Origin: Laspinema palackyanum D2a
GTDB lineage: Bacteria > Cyanobacteriota > Cyanobacteriia > Cyanobacteriales > Laspinemataceae
Assembly (NCBI GenBank): GCA_025370845.1
Contig: JAMXFF010000009.1
Span: 1-64,000 of the forward strand
DNA: 64,000 bases
Reading direction: 5' to 3'
In this document: piece by piece, positions 8,250 to 15,373 of the stretch
Numbering within the stretch: position 1 is the first letter of the stretch
How the letters are laid out: every line of letters starts with the position of its first letter
Position numbers and translations under genes: made by a program
The notes under the pieces: model-generated
Seen by the model: the letters and a program-made list of their open reading frames with translations, nothing else
Database searches by the model: none
Told to the model about the DNA's origin: nothing

Positions 8250-10727
8250 TTAAAACGGACAATCCCCGGAGTCACGACGGGCAGTTTCTAGGAGGATGCG
8301 ATGTTCGGATCGGGCGATCGCCTGATGGGTGCGGACGATCGCCTCGGGTTCGACGGAAATTCCATCAATTCCCCAGCGCACTAAAGTATCAATGGTTTCC
8401 GGATACCGGGTCGGTGCGCCTCCACAAATCGCACAAGGAATTCCTGCTGCTTTTGCTGTCTGAATCAGTTGATGAATCGCTCTCATAACTGCCGGATGAC
8501 GGGGGTCAAACACCTGGGACATTTGCTGATTTTCTCGGTCTGCGGCGAGGAGTAGCTGGGTTAAATCATTGGTGCCGATGGAAATTCCCTGGACTCCCGC
8601 TTGCACATAATCTGGGATTAAAAATAAGGCAGAAGGCACTTCCGCCATGATCCAGAGTTGGAAGTCCCGAACCTGGTCGAGTTTGAATTGTTGCACCCGA
8701 TTCCGGCAAAATATAAATTCTTCGACGGTTCGCACAAAGGGAATGATTAATCGCAGGTTGGTCAACCCCTCCTGTTGCAGTTTGGCTAAGGTTTCCAGTT
8801 CTAAATCAAATAATGCCGGGTCAAGGAGGTAGCTAAATGCGCCATGTACCCCCAAGGTTTGGGCGCTGCGACTGGGGTTGATGCTGGTTTGTCCCGGCGA
8901 TCGCAGTCCTGGCAAATCGTACCCGCGCAAATCTAAGGACCGATAAAATACCGGACGAGGAAAGAAAAATTCGGCGACGCGCTTTAAGGGGTCGGAAATC
9001 CGGTGGATAAATTCCTGGCTTTTGTGCCGATCGCACCATTGGTAAGGGTCTTCCGATTGGAAAATTTCCAGGGCCATCATTTCCGATCGCAATAACCCCA
9101 CACCATCTAAGTAGGCATCCGTAATTCGGTCTAAGGAACTTGGATGCGACAAGTTCACCATCAACTGTGTAGCGGTGGGAAAGGGTTGAGCAGAGGAAGC
9201 AGTTACGGGGTCAGATTCTGGTAAAGGCATGGGATGAGGTTCTGAGACAGCAGAGGCAAGAGGGTGAGGCGATCGCTCAAGACTGGGTTGGACTGTTCCG
9301 GCAGGGAGTACAAAAATTTCGCCGGTATCCCCATTAACACAAATTTCCGTGGCAGTGGCGATCGCTTGGGTGACTCCAGCAGCGCCCACTACCGCCGGAA
9401 TGCCAAATTCTCGGGCAAGAATCGCCGCATGACTGGTCATTCCCCCGGCTTCGGTGACGACTGCTGCTGCTTGTCGGACGATATGTAGCCAATGGGGGAC
9501 TATTTCTTTGGCAATCAAGATCCGTCCCGGGGGGATATTTTCCAAGACTTCCGTTGGGGAGGGGATGCAATAGGCTAATCCGACGGCGACTCCTTTGGCA
9601 GCCGCTGTTCCGAGGATCATCTGGGGCATTTCTTCTCCCTCGATTGCGGTGATCGGGGCCGATTTTGGGGCCGGTGGCGGGTCTAAGGGGGGCCGGATTC
9701 CCAATGAGGAGAGGGGAGTTCCCACTTCCACTCCGGTGATATAGATCTGTGCCGGGGACTGTTCTGCCGCTTTGGCGAGGGTCCATTCTAGGATGAAGTG
9801 GCGGTCTAAGTGACTGCCAAGGTCTCGGGCGATCGCCCCCAAGATTTCCAGTTCACGGGGTTTGAGGGCAAATTCCTGTTGTTGTTCATCACTCACCACA
9901 TAGGGTTGAAGACAACGGTAGGGACTCGGCAAGCTAATTTCTGCGGTGAACTCATCCCGTGAGGTGGGGTTCACTCTCAGTTCATAACTGAGGTGTTTGT
10001 TCCCCAGAATTTGGGCGATCGCATTTCCGCTGTCGGACTGGATTTGATACCAATCGGGAATCGCCTCTCCCAGTTTAATCGAGAGGGCCAATCCCCAGGT
10101 GGCTTGAATTTCACAGTGCGCTTGGGTATAGGTAAGGGTTCCGGAGGTGATGGCAGGGTGTAGGGGTTGCACCACCACCGCCAGATTCAGGGAACGCAGT
10201 TCAATGCGCGATCGCTGCCAATACAATAAACTTCTAGCTCTAAATAACTCCGCCCAAGTTTGCAAGACTCCCAGAGCAATTTCCTCTGGATCGCACCGGC
10301 AAACATAGCTTTCCACTAACCCCGAAAATTTGAGCGGACTAGGGGTATTTTTCGGCAGGGTGACGCTAGGGGAGAGGATTAACCCTGGGGAATTCAGTTG
10401 TTGCGCTGCGATTGCCAAGTTATTAATCCATTGCTGGGGTAACTTTGCCGCCATCATTTCTTCCCGGATATGTTGGGCGATCGCCTTGAGCTGTCGGGGA
10501 TCATCCACATTTAGATGCACCGAGGAACTCAGGAGTTCGGCAAACAGGGGTTCTTCCCAAGGATAGGTTTCTAAAAACTCTCGCAATGCAGGGGCTGCCA
10601 ACACAAATCCGGGCAACACCGGATAGCCCTGTTGCGCCATCTGACTTAAATTAAATGGGTTATCCCCCACTAACGACCGTTGTGAGGGTTGAATTTGGTC
10701 AAGCCAGTAGAGGTGATCCACAATCAA
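8250..10727 (-). CDS. PEP-synthase-like protein (PEP-utilising enzyme family)
   Basis: 825 residues. The architecture is that of phosphoenolpyruvate synthase: an N-terminal ATP-grasp-like region (about 1-350), a swivelling phosphohistidine domain with GGMTSHAAILARE (His433 is the expected phosphorylated residue), a proline-rich linker (about 475-515) and a C-terminal TIM barrel (about 530-815) with GVGLLRSEMM, ISIGTNDLTQ and the cysteine of CAICGGAPT (Cys768). The usual RSSATAED motif of the ATP-grasp half is absent; its place reads LILSPSVTLPK. ATP-dependent PEP synthesis is therefore uncertain, although mobile and barrel domains look intact. It starts at TTG (10727); a GTG two codons later is an equal candidate. 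It overlaps no other gene and diverges from comF. Confidence 0.8.
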   Translation of the reverse strand: MIVDHLYWLDQIQPSQRSLVGDNPFNLSQMAQQGYPVLPGFVLAAPALREFLETYPWEEPLFAELLSSSVHLNVDDPRQLKAIAQHIREEMMAAKLPQQWINNLAIAAQQLNSPGLILSPSVTLPKNTPSPLKFSGLVESYVCRCDPEEIALGVLQTWAELFRARSLLYWQRSRIELRSLNLAVVVQPLHPAITSGTLTYTQAHCEIQATWGLALSIKLGEAIPDWYQIQSDSGNAIAQILGNKHLSYELRVNPTSRDEFTAEISLPSPYRCLQPYVVSDEQQQEFALKPRELEILGAIARDLGSHLDRHFILEWTLAKAAEQSPAQIYITGVEVGTPLSSLGIRPPLDPPPAPKSAPITAIEGEEMPQMILGTAAAKGVAVGLAYCIPSPTEVLENIPPGRILIAKEIVPHWLHIVRQAAAVVTEAGGMTSHAAILAREFGIPAVVGAAGVTQAIATATEICVNGDTGEIFVLPAGTVQPSLERSPHPLASAVSEPHPMPLPESDPVTASSAQPFPTATQLMVNLSHPSSLDRITDAYLDGVGLLRSEMMALEIFQSEDPYQWCDRHKSQEFIHRISDPLKRVAEFFFPRPVFYRSLDLRGYDLPGLRSPGQTSINPSRSAQTLGVHGAFSYLLDPALFDLELETLAKLQQEGLTNLRLIIPFVRTVEEFIFCRNRVQQFKLDQVRDFQLWIMAEVPSALFLIPDYVQAGVQGISIGTNDLTQLLLAADRENQQMSQVFDPRHPAVMRAIHQLIQTAKAAGIPCAICGGAPTRYPETIDTLVRWGIDGISVEPEAIVRTHQAIARSEHRILLETARRDSGDCPF

Positions 10728-10861
10728 GCAAGCATTCGGACATCCTCTATCATAGTCTGGGTGGCTCCCTTTTGCATCGATTCACAAAACTGGGTCAAGT
10801 CGCAGCAGGGGGGCGAAGAACCTTAAGATTAAAAGTTAGTACAGGTAAGGGAAGTTGGGAG

Positions 10862-11542
10862 ATGATGGGAAATTGGTCGGCATTGGTGAAAGGGTGGGTG
10901 AATTTGTTTTTAAAACCCAATTGTCCCTTGTGCGATCGCCCCGGAAAACCGCTGCTGTGTCCGGGTTGCGATCGCCAGTTACAGCGCCAAAAATTCTCGG
11001 TGAAGCAACGGTTATTACAGGAAACCCCTCCGGTGTTGATTTGGGGTCGCTATGGGGGGGTGATGAAACGGGCGATCGCGGTGATGAAGTACCAAAACTG
11101 CCCGGAACTTGCCCGACCCCTGGGGCACTCTCTGGCTGAAACTTGGTTACAGTCTCCCTTGGCAAAGGCGCAGGGACTGACGGTGGTTCCCATTCCCCTC
11201 CACCCTGCCAAGCAAAAGAAACGGGGATTTAATCAGGCAGAATTACTGGCAAAAAGCTTTTGCGAACTGACGGGATACCCGTTAGAACCTCGGGGTTTAG
11301 AACGAGTGCGAGATACGGAGGCGTTAAATCAATTATCCCCGGCACAACGCCAGCAAACTCTCGCCAATGCGATGCAGGTGGGGGCCCGGTTGCGCCGCAG
11401 CAAGCCGAAACAGGGGGTGATTTTGCTCGATGACATTTATACCACCGGGGCAACTTGTCAAGAAGCCATCCAAACCCTGTCTAAAGAGGGGATTTCAGTA
11501 TATGGGATTGCGGCGATCGCCACGACTCAGCCCTTGGATTAA
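10862..11542 (+). CDS. comF: ComF family amidophosphoribosyltransferase-like protein
   Basis: About 226 residues from the ATG at 10862, normal for ComF. The N-terminus has a four-cysteine zinc ribbon (CPLCDRPGKPLLCPGC, about 20-35). The C-terminal half is a type I phosphoribosyltransferase fold with the PRPP loop VILLDDIYTTGATCQEA. In naturally transformable bacteria ComF takes part in uptake or processing of transforming DNA. A longer open frame reaches back to 10655 but overlaps the divergent PEP-synthase-like gene and reads unlike the family, so I use the start with GGGAAG eight bases upstream; the next ATG at 10865 is equivalent. No other competence gene is in the window. Confidence 0.9.
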   Translation: MMGNWSALVKGWVNLFLKPNCPLCDRPGKPLLCPGCDRQLQRQKFSVKQRLLQETPPVLIWGRYGGVMKRAIAVMKYQNCPELARPLGHSLAETWLQSPLAKAQGLTVVPIPLHPAKQKKRGFNQAELLAKSFCELTGYPLEPRGLERVRDTEALNQLSPAQRQQTLANAMQVGARLRRSKPKQGVILLDDIYTTGATCQEAIQTLSKEGISVYGIAAIATTQPLD

Positions 11543-11582
11543 TATCAACTCCGGTGGATTACCCTAAAAAACCATGTCTTCC

Positions 11583-11652
11583 TCTTCTCCCCCTTCCCTG
11601 CAAGGGAAGGGGGTTGGGGGGTTAGGTCCCTCGGGGTAATCACGCAAACATG
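11583..11652. repeat. GATTACCCxGAGGGACCTAAC-type element (copy 2, inverted)
   Basis: This is the reverse complement of the element at 7822-7880, with the hairpin CCCTTCCCTGCAAGGGAAGGG and the tail ggttaggtccctcggggtaatc. It lies between the convergent comF and ribokinase genes and may also act as their shared terminator. Confidence 0.6.
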
Positions 11653-11659
11653 ATATAAT

Positions 11660-12589
11660 TTATCCCGCCTTAATTTTCCCCTCCCGGAGAAATTCCTCGA
11701 AAGTGAGGCGACTGGGTAAGGCGGATTGAGCACCGGGTTTTGTCACCGCTAAGGCACCGGCAGCAGCCCCCCAAACGACGGCATCCCGTAAGGACAATCC
11801 CTGGGCGATCGCCACTGCCAATGCGCCATTAAAGGCATCCCCTGCCGCTACGGTATCCACTGCTTCCACTTCAAAGGCGGGGATAAAAAACTGTTCTTCT
11901 CCCCTGGCACAAAGCACCCCTTTTGCCCCTAACTTGGCGATCGCTGTTTTCACTCCCCGGTTCTGCAATTCGGTAATCGCTTCTCGGGCTGTTTCTACAT
12001 CTTTCACGGCAATTCCGGTGAGGATACTCAGTTCGGTTTCATTGGGGGTAATGATATCAATTAAGGAATACAATTCTGGGGGCAGTTCTCGGGCAGGGGC
12101 GGGGTCTAAAATGACAGGAACTCCGGCGTTTTGAGCTTTTTTAGCGGCTGCCAAAACGGAGGATAGGGGAATTTCCAATTGTAATAATAATGCGGCGGCA
12201 TCGGGTAATAAATCTGTGAGGCGATCGCAGTCTGACTCATCCAGGCGATCGTTAGCCCCGGGGACAATTATAATGGTATTTTCTCCCGTATCCTCAACGG
12301 CGATCGTGGCAATTCCAGAGGGGGTGCTTTCATCGATAAAGATGCGATCGCACTTCACCCCAGACTGTTGCAAACTCTCCAGCAGTTCCTGTCCAAAACT
12401 ATCCCCCCCCACCCGTCCAATCATCCAGGTTATCATGCCCAATTTGGCAGCAGCAACCGCTTGATTTGCACCCTTGCCACCGGATGCGGTAAAAAAGCTA
12501 ATTCCCCCCAGAGTTTCACCGGGTTTTGGCAGGCGGTGGGTGCGGGTGACTAAATCCAGATTGATACTCCCAAACACCAGAATATTCAT
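11660..12589 (-). CDS. rbsK: Ribokinase (PfkB family sugar kinase)
   Basis: 309 residues, the standard length. It phosphorylates D-ribose at O5 with ATP so the sugar can enter the pentose phosphate pathway. Visible motifs are the N-terminal GSINLDLVTRT strand, the substrate motif SGGKGANQAVAAAKLG (about 35-50) and the PfkB signature VDTVAAGDAFNGALA (about 248-262), whose Asp is the catalytic base. The N-terminus MNILVFGSINLD fits the family start. No ribose transporter or RbsD gene is adjacent, so it may salvage ribose from nucleoside turnover rather than serve uptake. Confidence 0.93.
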   Translation of the reverse strand: MNILVFGSINLDLVTRTHRLPKPGETLGGISFFTASGGKGANQAVAAAKLGMITWMIGRVGGDSFGQELLESLQQSGVKCDRIFIDESTPSGIATIAVEDTGENTIIIVPGANDRLDESDCDRLTDLLPDAAALLLQLEIPLSSVLAAAKKAQNAGVPVILDPAPARELPPELYSLIDIITPNETELSILTGIAVKDVETAREAITELQNRGVKTAIAKLGAKGVLCARGEEQFFIPAFEVEAVDTVAAGDAFNGALAVAIAQGLSLRDAVVWGAAAGALAVTKPGAQSALPSRLTFEEFLREGKIKAG

Positions 12590-12649
12590 CGTTGCCCTCT
12601 CCCTTCACCTAAACCGATGCTATTTTAACATAAAGGCTGTCCCTCCCTT

Positions 12650-13144
12650 TTACATTGAATTTTCTTCTTGGGCTTGGAACAACTCTATTAAAAACTGTTT
12701 AGACCCCTTAGCTTCCGGGAGAAATCCAACTAAAGGTAACGCTAACCCAAAAATTAACATTCCCACAGGAATTAAGAACAAGGGGTCAAATTCTTCTTGG
12801 AACAGGACCGCTAAAAACATCAAAGCCCCTTGTCCAACTATACCCAGCCAAACGCACATAAAAATTATTACAGCAGGGTGCAGTTTCATTTCAATTTCGA
12901 TTTGACTGCCTCTCCCCTGTGCCTGAATTCGACCTTCAATCTGGGGCAAGAAAGAATTGCGATAGGAGATAATTCGGGAAATCTTGAAAGAGTGTTCGCC
13001 GATTTGTCCCTGGTAGGGTTTTTCCGACCTTTTCCCCTGGAACTGTATCCCTTGAGGGGGAGGTTCCACAACCGCTATTAATTGTTTTTGGACGTCATCG
13101 GGACTGAGATAAGTCGTAATCGTAAACCTTTGAGAGGGAAACAT
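12650..13144 (-). CDS. Two-helix membrane protein of unknown function
   Basis: 164 residues. The first 90 are hydrophilic with beta character (FTITTYLSPDDVQKQL, FQGKRSEKPYQGQIGEHSFKI). Two membrane segments follow at about 93-112 and 119-140 (AVIIFMCVWLGIVGQGALMF; LIPVGMLIFGLALPLVGFL), then a short cytoplasmic tail. AGGTGAG upstream of the ATG supports the start. I recall similar unannotated proteins in other cyanobacteria but no assigned function. Confidence 0.75.
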   Translation of the reverse strand: MFPSQRFTITTYLSPDDVQKQLIAVVEPPPQGIQFQGKRSEKPYQGQIGEHSFKISRIISYRNSFLPQIEGRIQAQGRGSQIEIEMKLHPAVIIFMCVWLGIVGQGALMFLAVLFQEEFDPLFLIPVGMLIFGLALPLVGFLPEAKGSKQFLIELFQAQEENSM

Positions 13145-13231
13145 AAGCTCACCTATATTTATAGGGGGTTAGTGCTACAATTATGCCATAAATTAGAGCA
13201 ATTAAGGGAATTGAAAAATATAAATCATCCA

Positions 13232-13297
13232 AACGTTCGTAGTAACCCCTTCAGGGGTTTCTTTAAGATGACTCCTGAAAGAATTACTGCGAATGTT
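13232..13297. repeat. Imperfect inverted repeat AACGTTCGtAGTAA / TTACTgCGAATGTT
   Basis: Arms of 14 bases flank an inner stem (ACCCCTTCAGGGGT). Related words (GAACGACT...AGTCGTTACTAC) form the tandem repeat at 54718-54825, so this looks like a dispersed cyanobacterial repeat. Further on, GCCTGCCCAGGCGGGC (about 13358-13373) and CACCCTTTAGGGTG (about 13399-13412) are further small stems before the SWIM gene end. No gene lies in 13145-13424. Confidence 0.5.
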
Positions 13298-13424
13298 TTG
13301 AGGGATTTATTTTTGGGAGTTCCCTAATACCAAATTCGGTTGTCTAAAGTCGGGTTTTTCTATTAGCCTGCCCAGGCGGGCTTCATCCGCTTTCCTCCCC
13401 ACCCTTTAGGGTGCGGGTATTGAT

Positions 13425-15206
13425 TTAGTACAAGCGCATATCTTCCAGCATCCCCCGGAATTTGTGTTTGCGGGCGTGGGTTTGTAGCAAGTCTTGACGA
13501 TAGGTTCTCCACTCCTCCAACTGTTCTTTTTGAAGGTAGGCGGACCGGACTTTTTTTAACCAGTCGATCGCCTGATTATAGGATTCTGATTTTTTGCGAT
13601 CCAGAATCGATTCTGCACGGGGTCGGGCATTTTCAATCACCCAGTCTGGACGTTGTTTAATTGCGGCATCCATGACCCGATGTAGCAAATCTGAATAATA
13701 ATCACTTAAGTCCTTTACGCAGGCGATCGCCTCATCAATTAAGCCTTCATTTAGGAAAATATCCACCTTAACCTCAGTTTTTCCCAAAGTCTTATATTGC
13801 TGGAGAGCCTCTAATAAATCACGCTGAATTTTGGACCAATTTTCACGGGCTAGTTCTTTGATTCGGAAATAATCTTTAGTATGAGGATTATCATAAAAGG
13901 CTAATTGTCTCGCCTCCAGTTCCACCTCGACATTTCCTAATTCTTCGGCTAAACCAGCGGTCCAACTGGCGAGTTCATATTGGCAATTTCCCGGTAATTT
14001 CAACCCCATTCCTCCGACTTCCAAGGCTTTGCTGACTTCCCCATTACTGCGTAAGGTTTGACCCAAGGATAACGCTTCTTCCATCGTTTTCATCTGGTTC
14101 CGGGCGGCTTCCATTGCTTCGGCAGTTCGTCCTAAACTGCCCAACATGGTCAGATATTGTTTCATTTTGCCCTTCGCTTTAGCCAGGTTCAAATACTCCT
14201 GATATCGCTCTTGGCGATCCAAGATTTTTAATCGAATTAACACCAAATCTGGGGAATAATTGGAAGAAGAATTTTCTTCGAGTTCGGGTTCGAGGAGCGT
14301 TCCTTTGAGGGCTTCTACCACATCGGGAGCATCCCATCCTTGGGTGAGGGATTCTAAGCTGAGGGCAAATTCGGTACTCCATTCATCTTGGAGGGTTTCT
14401 AATCGCGATCGCCACTGTTCCACCTCACTGGAACTGAGAGAGTCGCTGAGAATTGCTTCGGCGATCGCCTCATCTAAGGCAATCACAATGTCATCGGAAT
14501 CAATCCCATACTGTTCCACCCGGTCCCAATCCGCTGCACAAGCGGAGGCAATGGCTTCTAACACGATTAAAGCATTATAAGTCTCCCCGATTTCTATTAA
14601 CCCTTGAACATTATCAATTAAATCTAATAACTCTTCGGTTACCGGGTCGTCTTCCCCATCTAAATTTTCAAAATACCGCATCCCCTCATATAAAATATCC
14701 CGCGCCTGCTGCCGAAACGGGGCAGAATTGATGGGAGAAGGTCGCTGATTTTTGGACAGTTTGGGTGTGCTTGCTGTTTTAGTTTTTAACGTGATGTAAC
14801 AGTCAATTTCATCCATGAGTTGTGGGTTTTCTTTGACCAACTCTTGCACTAATTCTTGGGTTTGGACCAGGGTTAGCTGATTGAGCAGTTGGTCCAGAGT
14901 CGGACGATCTTGAATCGCTTCCGGTTGCCGCATCACCACAAATAGGGTGGCAACAATATGTTCACACCATTCAGATTCATGATAAGCACAAGAACAAGTC
15001 ACCGAGGTCAAACCGCCCTCATCAAACCCGACCCGAACCCGATAGGGTTGGACTGCTTTACCCATCACTTCGGCATTGAGTAAATTGCCTCGCCGGGTCA
15101 CTGCGGTTACATTGCCAGATTCATAATCTGACCGACCTTTGCTAAACAATTCAGGGAGGGAGTTTTGGCGAATGAGGGGTTCAGTCAAGTCAGGAGTTTT
15201 AGACAT
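13425..15206 (-). CDS. SWIM zinc-finger protein with helical-repeat body
   Basis: 593 residues from the ATG at 15206; the open frame begins four codons earlier at TTG. The SWIM motif CSCAYHESEWCEH (about residues 72-84, CxCx7CxH) follows a beta-rich lead-in that is usual for this domain in bacteria. The rest is alpha-helical and resembles degenerate TPR-like repeats (paired helices with LEALQQYKTLG, YLNLAKAKGKMKQYLTMLGSLG). SWIM proteins are thought to bind DNA or protein, and many bacterial ones sit beside SNF2-type ATPases, but none is next to it here. GGA seven bases before the ATG supports the chosen start. Confidence 0.85.
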   Translation of the reverse strand: MSKTPDLTEPLIRQNSLPELFSKGRSDYESGNVTAVTRRGNLLNAEVMGKAVQPYRVRVGFDEGGLTSVTCSCAYHESEWCEHIVATLFVVMRQPEAIQDRPTLDQLLNQLTLVQTQELVQELVKENPQLMDEIDCYITLKTKTASTPKLSKNQRPSPINSAPFRQQARDILYEGMRYFENLDGEDDPVTEELLDLIDNVQGLIEIGETYNALIVLEAIASACAADWDRVEQYGIDSDDIVIALDEAIAEAILSDSLSSSEVEQWRSRLETLQDEWSTEFALSLESLTQGWDAPDVVEALKGTLLEPELEENSSSNYSPDLVLIRLKILDRQERYQEYLNLAKAKGKMKQYLTMLGSLGRTAEAMEAARNQMKTMEEALSLGQTLRSNGEVSKALEVGGMGLKLPGNCQYELASWTAGLAEELGNVEVELEARQLAFYDNPHTKDYFRIKELARENWSKIQRDLLEALQQYKTLGKTEVKVDIFLNEGLIDEAIACVKDLSDYYSDLLHRVMDAAIKQRPDWVIENARPRAESILDRKKSESYNQAIDWLKKVRSAYLQKEQLEEWRTYRQDLLQTHARKHKFRGMLEDMRLY

Positions 15207-15373
15207 AAAGCAATCCAATCTGATGGGTCCGGAGAAATTGCCGGGTTGTTAAAGAATCGGGAGAGCGTATCCTCATCCGCTTAGGGAACAGGAATCGCCA
15301 TTTTCTCTCGTTCCTATCATATCCAGATATGGTCTGACTCGCAAGACTGATTCCCAGATATTAACCACCGAGA

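Noticed and set aside
7824..8488. Several frames (66-118 codons) in the repeat block and at the 3' end of the PEP-synthase-like gene
   Set aside because: They translate the CCACCCTAACCC repeat itself, on both strands, and repeat the same peptide; not genes.
9334..9786. 150-codon open frame in another frame of the PEP-synthase-like gene
   Set aside because: Arginine- and serine-rich composition with no motif, fully contained in a recognised gene on the same strand.
10655..11542. 295-codon version of ComF
   Set aside because: It would overlap the divergent PEP-synthase-like gene and add about 69 residues unlike the family; the ATG at 10862 is better.
12474..12905. 143-codon open frame on the plus strand over the ribokinase start and the two-helix membrane protein
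   Set aside because: It lies opposite two well-supported minus-strand genes, has no ribosome site and shows no family features; it is an antisense shadow.
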